Shown here: piece by piece, positions 20,330-27,868 of the stretch
Numbering within the stretch: position 1 is the first letter of the stretch
Layout of the letters: every line of letters begins with the position of its first letter
Origin: Magnetospirillum sulfuroxidans
Lineage (GTDB): Bacteria; Pseudomonadota; Alphaproteobacteria; Rhodospirillales; Magnetospirillaceae
Assembly (NCBI RefSeq): GCF_018224925.1
Contig: NZ_JAGTUF010000001.1
Coordinates: 496,001-560,000, forward strand
Direction: 5' to 3'
DNA: 64,000 bases
Made by a program: the position numbers and the translations under genes
Notes under the pieces: model-generated
Told to the model about the DNA's origin: nothing
Seen by the model: only the letters and a program-made list of their open reading frames with translations
The model's database searches: none

Positions 20330-20340
20330 GGCGAATATCC

Positions 20341-20964
20341 TTACAGCGGGCGGCGGGGGTCGGGATCGCGCAAAATGATCAATGTCGGGGTTGCCGACAA
20401 AGCGTTTTCCATTTTCCACACATAGACTTGGTATTGGCCATAGGGGCGCACTTCTGTGGCGTTGTGTTTCAAGACGTTGGCGTCGGTGGTGATGCGGAAT
20501 TCCCCTTCCATGGTGATGCCCAATTCGGCCATGCGTTGGGCATCGCCGGGCTTGACGCCATTGGCATCAATGATGATCGAGCCGTCCTCATTGGCCTTCA
20601 TCGACAGCAAACGGGCGTCGCGGCGCAAGAACGCGGTCAACTGCACCTTGCCCAGCCGTCCCATGCGTTCGTATTTGACGTGAAACCGGCCCTTGCCGAC
20701 GCGCTTGATGTCCTTGATCGCCGGATCGCGCACCAGATCCTTATAGATATTATTGTTCTTTTCTTCTTCGTTTTCCGGGGTTATGCGGCCGCCGGCGTAA
20801 TCATGCATGATCGGGGCGTAGATCAGGTCGCCTTCGTAAGTGATGGCGTAATCGCCATAGCGGGACAGCCGCAACTCACCGCGGAATTTGTCGGGGATGT
20901 AGCACGACGCCAAAGGCAGCAACAGCAGCAGCACCAGCGGACGCAGATATTGGCGCATGCTCAT
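20341..20964 (-). CDS. putative lipoprotein of unknown function
   Basis: About 207 aa. Lipoprotein signal peptide with lipobox LASC (cysteine near residue 21), then a soluble domain rich in charged residues (ENEEEKNNNIYKDL; EDGSIIIDANGVKPGDA). No family recognised. The start ATG at 20964 overlaps the mazG stop (ATGA), so it is translationally coupled to mazG; an ATG six bases on is equally usable. SDR follows 11 bp downstream. Confidence 0.75.
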   Translation of the reverse strand: MSMRQYLRPLVLLLLLPLASCYIPDKFRGELRLSRYGDYAITYEGDLIYAPIMHDYAGGRITPENEEEKNNNIYKDLVRDPAIKDIKRVGKGRFHVKYERMGRLGKVQLTAFLRRDARLLSMKANEDGSIIIDANGVKPGDAQRMAELGITMEGEFRITTDANVLKHNATEVRPYGQYQVYVWKMENALSATPTLIILRDPDPRRPL

Positions 20965-21761
20965 TGACCCTCTCCTTGGGAGCGTTCCCGGCGCTTGGCG
21001 TCCAGCCATAATTCCTCCATTTCGGCAAGGCTCGCCCTATCCAGGCTCTGACCTGACGCATGAAGAGTTGTCTCTATATGATTGAAACGACTTGTGAATT
21101 TTGCATTTGCGCGTTTCAAGGCCAGTTCCGGATCGACCATGAGCTTGCGGGCAAGGTTAACACAGACGAACAGCAGATCGCCAACCTCGTCCTCAAGTCG
21201 TTCCGGTCCCGATTTAGCGTCGATTTCAACTTGTATTTCAGACACTTCCTCGGTGATCTTGGCGATAACGTCAGCGGCTTCGGCCCAGTCAAAACCAACG
21301 CGGGCCGCCCGGCATTGCAGCTTCAAAGCCCTTGTCATTGGCGGCAACGAGCGGGCGATGCCATCCAGCACGCTGGCATGGCCTTTGGCGGCGCGTTCTT
21401 CCGCCTTGGTGACTTCCCAAGCAATTGTCTGGGTCTGGGCGTCACGCTGATCGGCATCGGCAAAAACATGGGGGTGACGCCGGATCATCTTGTCGGTGAT
21501 GGCGCGAGCGACATCATCGAAATCGAAATGACCCGCCTCGGACGCCATCCGGGCGTGAAAGACCACCTGAAACAGCAAATCCCCCAATTCATCCTTCAAG
21601 GCGGCCATATCGTCATGCTCGATGGCATCGGCGACCTCATAGGCTTCCTCGACGGTATAGGGGGCAATGGTGCGGAACGTCTGTTCACGGTCCCAGGCGC
21701 AACCGCGCTGGGGATCGCGCAAGGTGGCCATCAGGTCTAGCAAACGATCAATGGGGCGCAT
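20961..21761 (-). CDS. mazG: nucleoside triphosphate pyrophosphohydrolase MazG
   Basis: 267-aa tandem-domain MazG that hydrolyses NTPs/dNTPs to NMP and PPi, housecleaning damaged nucleotides. Both all-alpha NTPase repeats show the EExxE...ExxD pattern: VEEAYEVADAI with ELGDLLFQVVFHA, and ITEEVSEIQVEI with DEVGDLLFVCVNLARK. The ATG at 21761 (MRPIDRLLDLM) is the family start; the frame runs further to 21875 with unrelated sequence. First gene of the three-gene unit. Confidence 0.93.
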   Translation of the reverse strand: MRPIDRLLDLMATLRDPQRGCAWDREQTFRTIAPYTVEEAYEVADAIEHDDMAALKDELGDLLFQVVFHARMASEAGHFDFDDVARAITDKMIRRHPHVFADADQRDAQTQTIAWEVTKAEERAAKGHASVLDGIARSLPPMTRALKLQCRAARVGFDWAEAADVIAKITEEVSEIQVEIDAKSGPERLEDEVGDLLFVCVNLARKLMVDPELALKRANAKFTSRFNHIETTLHASGQSLDRASLAEMEELWLDAKRRERSQGEGQ

Positions 21762-21851
21762 GGGAAACTCGTGATTGGGGCGCCCACAGAATAAGGGGGG
21801 AAGCGACCCGAGGCCACAGAGAATCCATCCGGGGTGATAGCGGACATCCCA

Positions 21852-21872
21852 TTCATCTGAATGCCAGATGAA
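21852..21872. repeat. 8-bp inverted repeat upstream of mazG
   Basis: TTCATCTG-AATGC-CAGATGAA, a perfect 8-5-8 dyad about 90 bp upstream of mazG and 75 bp upstream of the divergent 26-codon ORF. It could serve as an operator for either; no regulator is suggested by sequence. Confidence 0.35.
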
Positions 21873-21948
21873 CAAGCCATTCAGCCAAGAGACGGGGAGG
21901 TCGGCCTAATATCTCCTTCAACAGCTACTCACTGCATTGGAGAAAAAA

Positions 21949-22029
21949 ATGGTCCGCCCTCTCGACATCGGTATGATCGCCAGCACCATGATTTGGATCG
22001 CCGCCGGATTTTCTTTTGGCTTTATGTAA
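21949..22029 (+). CDS. 26-aa putative membrane micropeptide
   Basis: An ATG with GGAG six bases upstream opens 26 codons ending in TAA. After a short polar N terminus (MVRPLD) nearly all residues are hydrophobic (IGMIASTMIWIAAGFSFGFM), one membrane-spanning helix. A strong hairpin follows 2 nt after the stop. Good ribosome binding site, compact helix and terminator together support a real small gene. No family recognised; the short length allows a chance ORF. Confidence 0.5.
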   Translation: MVRPLDIGMIASTMIWIAAGFSFGFM

Positions 22030-22031
22030 AA

Positions 22032-22056
22032 AACGGAGAGGCCAACCCTCTCCGTT
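22032..22056. terminator. bidirectional terminator
   Basis: AACGGAGAGG (22032-22041) and CCTCTCCGTT (22047-22056) form a 10-bp stem with a 5-nt loop. On the minus strand it is followed directly by a T-run (TTTTTTAC), a textbook terminator for the 64-aa gene; on the plus strand CAAGTTTATT follows, serving the 26-aa ORF. Confidence 0.85.
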
Positions 22057-22065
22057 CAAGTTTAT

Positions 22066-22260
22066 TCAGGCAAGCATATCCATTTTGCCGCCTCGGCCCG
22101 GAGGCGGGGTGGGCAGGGCCTTGGCGGCGGCCGAAACGCCGCCTTCGTCGCCATCATTGTCGCGGTCAGGACCGCGCTCGGTGGCTTCCGGTGCGCGGAC
22201 CGGGGCCGAAGCCGAAGCGGGATAGGCGGGGGATGAAGCCCCCAGCGCAGAGATTGGCAT
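22066..22260 (-). CDS. 64-aa Pro/Ala/Asp-rich protein, member of the putative TCS regulon
   Basis: Small protein with no signal peptide or membrane helix and low complexity: Ala/Ser/Pro-rich N terminus, an acidic middle (RDNDGDEGG) and a Gly-rich, Met-containing end (GRGGKMDMLA). AAAGGA precedes the ATG. A strong terminator with T-run lies 10 bp downstream, and an 11-bp-spaced direct-repeat element (22326-22342) lies 66 bp upstream, the same kind of site as before the other genes of this cluster. These support a separate, regulated transcript. Family and function unknown. Confidence 0.65.
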   Translation of the reverse strand: MPISALGASSPAYPASASAPVRAPEATERGPDRDNDGDEGGVSAAAKALPTPPPGRGGKMDMLA

Positions 22261-22302
22261 GATTCATGTCCTTTCTTGAATCCTGATCCGGCTTTTCTGC
22301 CG

Positions 22303-23127
22303 TCAGGATAGCTTGATCGGTAAAGCTGACGACAACCTGACAAGTCCGCTTTTCAGGGCGGTCCGCATCTGGTCGCGGATTCCTTTGTCCACTTGGGACG
22401 GAAGCAGCCGCTGGGCCAGCAAGAACAGACGTTCGACTCCGCCTGGATAGATGTCGCGGGCATCGCGGGCGATTCCGTCGACAATAGCCCGCGCCACGTC
22501 TTCAGGCGGGTCCATGCGCATGGCGAAGGCCTCGGCATAAGCCGCGAAGCCGGCGGCGGCGGGGGTCCGCGTGCCACGCGGTGCGCAATAGGTCACCCCG
22601 ATTGCCTGATCCGCCAATTCGCGCCGCAATGCCTCGGACCAGCCGCGCAGGCCGAACTTGGTGGCCGAATAGGCGGCAAAAAAGGGAAAGGCGATGTCAC
22701 CGAACATGGAGCCGACATTGACCACCCGGCCGCATCCGGAAGACCGCAAAAGCGGCAAAAGCTGGCGGGTAATGCTCATGGGGGCCAACAAGTTGACCTC
22801 GATCATCCGCCGCCAGCTGTCTTCGCTTTGACTGGCCAGCGGCCCCGCATCGACAATGCCGGCATTGTTGACCAACAAATCCAGACGCCCGGTCAGGGTG
22901 GCCACTTTTTCGGCGATGCCGTCGCGCCCCTGCGGGCAAGCCAAGTCCAGGCACATGATGGTGGCGCCATCGGGGGCGGACAAAAGCGCTTGCGTCTGCT
23001 CCAAGCCGTCACGGGTACGACCCAGCAAAATCAATCGAACGCCTCGGCGCGACAATTCCACCGCGATTGCCCGTCCGATGCCGGATCCGGCCCCGGTGAC
23101 CAGGGCGGTGATGCCGTCAAGCTGCAT
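22303..23127 (-). CDS. SDR-family oxidoreductase of the T_hemolysin/AMP-ligase cluster
   Basis: 274-aa short-chain dehydrogenase. Cofactor loop TGAGSGIGRAIA, LLGRTRDGL, NNAGIVDAGPL, catalytic region VVNVGSMFGD and YSATK, then a CAPRGTRTPAA segment after the active site. The C-terminal extension (VERLFLLAQRLLPSQVDKG) may touch the membrane. The start at 23127 overlaps the AMP-ligase stop by 11 bp, so it is the third gene of that operon and probably oxidises or reduces the pathway's product; inference only. Confidence 0.85.
   Translation of the reverse strand: MQLDGITALVTGAGSGIGRAIAVELSRRGVRLILLGRTRDGLEQTQALLSAPDGATIMCLDLACPQGRDGIAEKVATLTGRLDLLVNNAGIVDAGPLASQSEDSWRRMIEVNLLAPMSITRQLLPLLRSSGCGRVVNVGSMFGDIAFPFFAAYSATKFGLRGWSEALRRELADQAIGVTYCAPRGTRTPAAAGFAAYAEAFAMRMDPPEDVARAIVDGIARDARDIYPGGVERLFLLAQRLLPSQVDKGIRDQMRTALKSGLVRLSSALPIKLS
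22326..22342 (-). promoter_or_regulatory. putative response-regulator box upstream of the 64-aa gene
   Basis: The minus strand reads TGTCAGGTTGTCGTCAG: two GTCAG half-sites 11 bp apart. It nearly matches the box before the DUF6134-like gene (TGTCAGGTTGCCGTCAG). It lies inside the 3' end of the SDR coding region, 66 bp upstream of the 64-aa gene start. Tandem half-sites at one helical turn are the hallmark of OmpR-family regulator sites. Confidence 0.6.
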
Positions 23128-25189
23128 GGGACACCTCGGTCGGGCGAAGGGCGAGAGAGCGGAAAACATCGGCGTAAAGTGCGTAAAAATCCTTGGTGGC
23201 GGCGATGATCGTCCGCCGCCGCTCGGGGCTGTCGATGACATCAAGCAAACGGGCGAAGCCCTCGACATGACCGACGTCCAAACCTCCATGAGAGGTCAGG
23301 TAAGTGAAACCGGCGCTATCATCGCCGCCGACGCGGGCACGGATACAATCCGCGGCCTTGATGGCCAGAGCCACCGACATGCCTTCGAGGACATGGACCA
23401 TCCCCAGCAAACTATAGGGGCCTTCCTCGGCGATCAGGTGAAAAGCGGTGGCGACCAGGACACGCACGGCCAATGGCGGCCTTGCCCGACGGCAGACTTC
23501 AACATCGCCACCCAATGCATTGATATCGTTCAAAATCCATTCGTCATGGCCGATTTCTTCGGCGATATAGTCGCGCAATCCTTCGGCCAAGGCGGCATCG
23601 TCCGGTCCGCAGGCCGCCAACGCCGTTTCCAGTAACGGCACGGTATAGCGAACGTGATGGTAAGCGCTGTTCAAAAAAGCCAGATAAAGTGAGGCGTCAA
23701 CGCCTTCGCTCACCGCTTGACTGATCAACGGGATGGCAAGAAAGCTTTGGCGGTCGCGAGTGGTGTCAGCGACCAGGGTTTCGTACAAGCTCATTTCGGC
23801 TTCTTTCAGGAATTGGGCGATGCGCCGCCGCCGTGGGCGGCCATCCGGGGTGAATAACGCGTTGGCTTGAGCCTGGGCGGCGGACAGAATCGCCACTTCG
23901 GTCGGACGGGCATAGGCGGGAGCTGTCTGCGTCAATGCCTGTAAACGGGCCAGCCAATCGGTGGATGACGCGTCGATGGGAGGCGCGGGGATCAGCACCG
24001 CCTTGATTCCGCCATCGCCGGCAATCAGGGCGCAGGTCCGAATAGCGGCATCGGCCCGGATCATCGGTTCAATCCATTCCGGGTGAACATTGCGGCCATT
24101 CGCGGTGACGATCACATCGTCCTTGCGCCCAAGCACCACCAAGGTTCCATCCGATTGGATTTGCCCGCAATCGCCAGTGCGCCACAGACCGTTAGCGGCC
24201 ACGCCGCCCAGATATCCGGCCATCACAGTGGGGCCATGCACGATGATTTCACCGTCGTCGATGCTGACATTCACCCCGGCCAGCGGCTGGCCAACCGTGC
24301 CGGGCCGCCGTTGACCGGGGCGATTGACCGCCACCACCGAACAACATTCCGACAGGCCATAGCCTTCGTGAACGGGAAGTCCCATCTCCCAGGCGCTTTG
24401 CGCCAGTTCCTCACCCACCGGAGCGCCGCCAACGGCGACGAAGCGCAGGGATTGCGGCGCGCGGCGTCCGCTGTGGCGCAGCCATTGGACCCAAGCGGCC
24501 AGCAATTCAGGCACCAGCACTGACGTGGTGGCGTCTTGCTGTTCGGCCTCCTGCGGAGCCTGTTGCGGTGAGGCAACGATATGAATGCGTGCCCCAAGTT
24601 TCAACGGCAACAGCAGACCGGCCAATTGCTCCAGCAATAACGAGAATGGCAGTACCGAAAGATGGACGTCTTCGGGGCTGGCCTCGGCCGCCATTTCCAA
24701 TCCGCTCAGGCTGGCAGTCATGGCGTTTTCTTCCAGAACAACCCCCTTGGGGGCGCCGGTCGTGCCCGAAGTATAAATGATCCGCCGCGACGGCGAGAGA
24801 TCGGGCCATGCATCCGCCACGGCGTCCGGTGGCGGCACCAAGGTGGGAACATCCAGCTCGGCCAACCGGGCGCGGCCTGCGGCGGTAGTCACCACGGCCT
24901 CGATGCCGGCGTCGATGACCATGTGCCGCCATTGCCCGACAGAAAAGAAATCGGGCAGCGGCACGATGGTGCGCCCCAAGGCTGCCAAGGCCAGATCGGT
25001 AACGATATGGCTGTGATCACGGGGCATCAACAGTCCGATTACGCGCGGGCTCAAGCTCAGGGCGGCGCAGGCGGAGGCGATCGCCTGGTCCAATGCACCA
25101 TAGCTCATTGCGCCGAATTGATCGGTGATGGCGATACGCTCCGGGGTGCGGGCGGCGGTGGCGCGAATGGCCTTAAGAACATCACGCAT
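23117..25189 (-). CDS. AMP-ligase fused to haem-oxygenase-like (putative di-iron) domain
   Basis: 690 aa. Residues 1 to about 455 are an acyl/aryl-CoA-ligase-type adenylation domain: IIYTSGTTGAPKGVV (about 139-151), GYGLSE (276-281), WRTGD (about 336-340). The C-terminal subdomain has GRPRRRR where the family normally has the catalytic lysine (GKxxR), so adenylation may be altered. Residues about 465-690 look like the TenA/haem-oxygenase-like fold of iron-containing redox enzymes, with candidate ligands in AEEIGHDEW (544-551), HVLEGM (599-604) and DVGHVEGF (638-645). Its start overlaps the hemolysin-family gene by 8 bp and its stop overlaps the SDR. I infer it activates a carboxylic acid and then oxidises it. 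Substrate unknown. Confidence 0.82.
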   Translation of the reverse strand: MRDVLKAIRATAARTPERIAITDQFGAMSYGALDQAIASACAALSLSPRVIGLLMPRDHSHIVTDLALAALGRTIVPLPDFFSVGQWRHMVIDAGIEAVVTTAAGRARLAELDVPTLVPPPDAVADAWPDLSPSRRIIYTSGTTGAPKGVVLEENAMTASLSGLEMAAEASPEDVHLSVLPFSLLLEQLAGLLLPLKLGARIHIVASPQQAPQEAEQQDATTSVLVPELLAAWVQWLRHSGRRAPQSLRFVAVGGAPVGEELAQSAWEMGLPVHEGYGLSECCSVVAVNRPGQRRPGTVGQPLAGVNVSIDDGEIIVHGPTVMAGYLGGVAANGLWRTGDCGQIQSDGTLVVLGRKDDVIVTANGRNVHPEWIEPMIRADAAIRTCALIAGDGGIKAVLIPAPPIDASSTDWLARLQALTQTAPAYARPTEVAILSAAQAQANALFTPDGRPRRRRIAQFLKEAEMSLYETLVADTTRDRQSFLAIPLISQAVSEGVDASLYLAFLNSAYHHVRYTVPLLETALAACGPDDAALAEGLRDYIAEEIGHDEWILNDINALGGDVEVCRRARPPLAVRVLVATAFHLIAEEGPYSLLGMVHVLEGMSVALAIKAADCIRARVGGDDSAGFTYLTSHGGLDVGHVEGFARLLDVIDSPERRRTIIAATKDFYALYADVFRSLALRPTEVSHAA

Positions 25190-25763
25190 GACAGGCAACC
25201 GGGGCGGCAATGGACATCGGGGTGAAAGCGGCGGGCAGGGTCTCAGCCGCGACCACCAGAACACGGGGGTCGTGCAGGTAATAGCTGCCCCAGGCGGCAG
25301 GATTGCTCACCCGTTCCCGTCGTGCTGGCCCCAGATCAACCGCAGTAAGGCCGGCGCGGCGCAACAATCCGCGCAAGCGCGCCGTCGCGGTGAACATGCC
25401 ATAGCTGCATCCCGAGGCCAGACACAGCCGGATGACGGCGCTGACCAGGGGCAGCGCCGCTCCAACCTTGGGGGCGGCGAGACTGGAAAACTCGACGATC
25501 TGGCGGCGACTGACCGTGCGGCCCAAAGCTTGGCCGAGCACATCCTCGACCGCGCCGTCCAGATAGACGTCAGAGAACAGACCATCTTCGGCAAAACGCA
25601 GCCCGGCAATGGCCACAGGGTGACCCGATGGATCAAGCATGGCGACAAGGCTATCGGGGAAAGTCGGAACATGGGCCCCGTATTCGGACAGGAACACGGC
25701 CCGCACGGCATGTTCTAAACGGGTTCGGTCGGGGTGGCTATGGTCGGCGAGGATTAGGGTCAT
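25182..25763 (-). CDS. thermostable-hemolysin-family protein (T_hemolysin)
   Basis: 193-aa protein resembling the delta-VPH thermostable-hemolysin family; despite the name these are cytoplasmic-looking and, as I recall, share the GNAT acyltransferase-like fold. It has no signal peptide. Landmarks: FLSEYGAHVPTFPDSLVAM near the N terminus, an RTVSRRQIVEFSSLA core and the C-terminal AWGSYYLHDPRVLV. A perfect AAGGAGGT lies 5 nt before the ATG. It heads the operon with the AMP-ligase fusion and SDR, so an acyl-transfer role in that pathway is more plausible than a haemolysin (inference). Confidence 0.8.
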   Translation of the reverse strand: MTLILADHSHPDRTRLEHAVRAVFLSEYGAHVPTFPDSLVAMLDPSGHPVAIAGLRFAEDGLFSDVYLDGAVEDVLGQALGRTVSRRQIVEFSSLAAPKVGAALPLVSAVIRLCLASGCSYGMFTATARLRGLLRRAGLTAVDLGPARRERVSNPAAWGSYYLHDPRVLVVAAETLPAAFTPMSIAAPVACHA

Positions 25764-25801
25764 GGATTACCTCCTTGATGGGATAATCCTGCCGTGATGA
25801 G

Positions 25802-25818
25802 CTGACGCGAACCTTACG
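25802..25818 (-). promoter_or_regulatory. putative response-regulator box of the T_hemolysin operon
   Basis: The minus strand reads CGTAAGGTTCGCGTCAG: half-sites GTAAG and GTCAG exactly 11 bp apart, matching the other three boxes of this cluster at most positions. It spans the stop codon of the sensor kinase gene and sits 39 bp upstream of the T_hemolysin start. Confidence 0.55.
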
Positions 25819-27184
25819 GTTTGGGAAAAACCAACCGGAATTGAGCGCCACCACCTTCGGCATCCTCGATCAGAACGGCGCCGCCATGGGCTTCCAAGGT
25901 CCGCTGGACAATGGCAAGCCCCAGCCCCGCACCGGCGGTTCGTCGGTCGGAACGCCAGAAGCGCTTGAAAATATCGGCGCGGCGTTCGACCGCAATGCCG
26001 GTACCATGGTCGCGCACGAAAAGTGTCGGGGGATCGGCGAGGGCTGTCAGAATCACCGCTGTGCCGATTGGCGTATGGCGCAAGGCATTGTCCACCAGAT
26101 TGCGCACAGCATGGAACAACGCATCGGCTTGGCCATGCACCAGCACGGGTTGATCCGGGGCATCGACTTCGATGGTGCGGCCGCTGCGAATGGCGACCAA
26201 GGCCAGATATGCGGCGACGTTGCAGGCAATCTCCCCAAGATCGGCCCGGTCCGAGGGGGTAACCACCAGCGCCTCGACGCGGGCGACGCGCAGCAATTGT
26301 TCGACCAAGTGGGTCATGGATTCCAGGTCGCGGCGCAAGGGGGCGGCAATCGCGGGATCGGTCAGGGTGTCGATGTGGGCGGTGAGCACCGCCAAGGGAG
26401 TGCGCAATTCATGGGCGGCATCAGCGGTGAATTCCCGTTGCAGCCGAAAGCCATCCTCCAGCCGTTCCAAGGCGTTGTTGACGGCGCTGACCAACGGCAG
26501 CACTTCCCGTGGAACGCCCTGGCGGGGCAAGCGGATGTCGGTGGCGTTGGGGCCGATGGTTTCGGCTTGCTGCGACAGGGATCGCAACGGCGCCAAGGTG
26601 CCGCGAATGGTCAGGATGCTGACCCCCATCAACAGCAACAGGAATGGCCCGGCTAACCAGCCGCCATCTTCGAAGAAATCGGTGATGACGGTTTCGATCA
26701 GTTCCTGATAGTCGCTGCCCAGGCGAACAACTTGAACGACAAGCCGGTTCGGCCCCAACTGGAAGGGGAAGGCCTCGCCGAAATAACTTTCCGGCCCAGG
26801 ACCATCAGGATCGTACTGATAAAGCGATCCATCCTCGTCCTCGTCGATCTTGGCTGGAAGCGGGCCAACATCGGCCCCGACGGCAAAAAGCGTCAGGCCG
26901 CTAAGACGATCCCGAACGGCAAAGCCGTGCACCCCCTTGGATTGGGCATAAGACGCGATCAAAGTGTCGGGCAAATCGACCCGAACCTTGCCATCGGGAT
27001 CAGCTTTCACCGCATGGATGATGGTTCGGGCGGTTTCGATCAGCGACTGATCCCGCAGATTGCCGGTGGTGGTTTGGAACATCACCCACAACCAGCCATA
27101 CGCGAAGATGACAGCGGCGAGGGTGGCCAGAAACAACCGCAGAACGATGCGGCCCATCAACGAGGGGGGGGATTTAAGCTTCAC
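25814..27184 (-). CDS. sensor histidine kinase, QseC/PmrB type
   Basis: 456 aa. Membrane helix at about 12-36, a periplasmic domain (about 37-170) with a strongly acidic stretch KIDEDEDGSLYQYDPDG, a second helix at about 177-195, and a linker with HAMP-like features. H box FTADAAHELRTPLA with H258, N box NLVDNALRH, G boxes RDHGTGIA and GAGLGLAIV. The acidic sensor loop recalls cation- or peptide-sensing kinases of the PmrB group; that is inference. An eight-cytosine run lies within codons 5-7. Overlaps the regulator gene by 4 bp. Confidence 0.92.
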   Translation of the reverse strand: MKLKSPPSLMGRIVLRLFLATLAAVIFAYGWLWVMFQTTTGNLRDQSLIETARTIIHAVKADPDGKVRVDLPDTLIASYAQSKGVHGFAVRDRLSGLTLFAVGADVGPLPAKIDEDEDGSLYQYDPDGPGPESYFGEAFPFQLGPNRLVVQVVRLGSDYQELIETVITDFFEDGGWLAGPFLLLLMGVSILTIRGTLAPLRSLSQQAETIGPNATDIRLPRQGVPREVLPLVSAVNNALERLEDGFRLQREFTADAAHELRTPLAVLTAHIDTLTDPAIAAPLRRDLESMTHLVEQLLRVARVEALVVTPSDRADLGEIACNVAAYLALVAIRSGRTIEVDAPDQPVLVHGQADALFHAVRNLVDNALRHTPIGTAVILTALADPPTLFVRDHGTGIAVERRADIFKRFWRSDRRTAGAGLGLAIVQRTLEAHGGAVLIEDAEGGGAQFRLVFPKP

Positions 27185-27858
27185 GTTTGATTTTCCGCCA
27201 GCATGTAACCGACACCGCGCAAGGTATGGATGGTGACGTCGGCGCCGCTTAGGCTGAGACGTTTGCGCAACCGCGACAGCAAGACCTCGACCGTGTTTGA
27301 CGACACGTCATCATCGAAACCGTACAAGCCTTCCTCCAACGCCCGCTTGGGCACGACCCGGCCAGCCCGGCGCAGTAATTGTTCAAGCATCTCCATTTCG
27401 CGGCGGGGAACATTGATCACGCCTGCATCCACCCAAACTTCGCGCGAGGTGGTGTCCATGGTGACCTTGCCGCAGGTCAACTGCACCCCCAGGGCGTTGC
27501 CCGGCCGACGCAGCAAAGCCCGGACGCGGGCCAACAATTCCTCCATGGCGAAAGGCTTGACGAGATAATCGTCGGCTCCGGCATTGAGGCCGCGAACCCG
27601 ATCCTCGACGCCATCGCGGGCGGTCAACACCAGAACCGGCAGGGTTTGCCCGCGTTGGCGCGCTCGTTTCAGCAAGTCCAGCCCATCACCATCGGGCAAC
27701 CCCAGATCAAGCACCACGGTGTCATAGGGAATCGAAGACAAAGCGGCGTCGGCGTCTTCGACGCCGACAAAGGCATCAACGGCGAAGCCGCCGGCTTGCA
27801 ATCCCTTGCCGACCAATTCGGCCAGACGCTCGTTGTCCTCAACCAGCAAGATCCGCAT
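27181..27858 (-). CDS. OmpR-family response regulator (QseB/PmrA type)
   Basis: 225 aa. Receiver with phospho-acceptor D51 in VVLDLGLPDGDG, acidic pocket ED at 7-8 and Lys in LVKPFAME. C-terminal winged helix with RREMEMLEQLLRRAGRVVPK and a recognition region DDVSSNTVEVLLSRLRKRL. Partner kinase immediately downstream (4-bp overlap). The DUF6134-like gene lies 10 bp upstream and the three share a likely promoter. It is the natural candidate to bind the 11-bp-spaced repeats in this cluster. Confidence 0.93.
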   Translation of the reverse strand: MRILLVEDNERLAELVGKGLQAGGFAVDAFVGVEDADAALSSIPYDTVVLDLGLPDGDGLDLLKRARQRGQTLPVLVLTARDGVEDRVRGLNAGADDYLVKPFAMEELLARVRALLRRPGNALGVQLTCGKVTMDTTSREVWVDAGVINVPRREMEMLEQLLRRAGRVVPKRALEEGLYGFDDDVSSNTVEVLLSRLRKRLSLSGADVTIHTLRGVGYMLAENQT

Positions 27859-27868
27859 GGGAGCTCCG

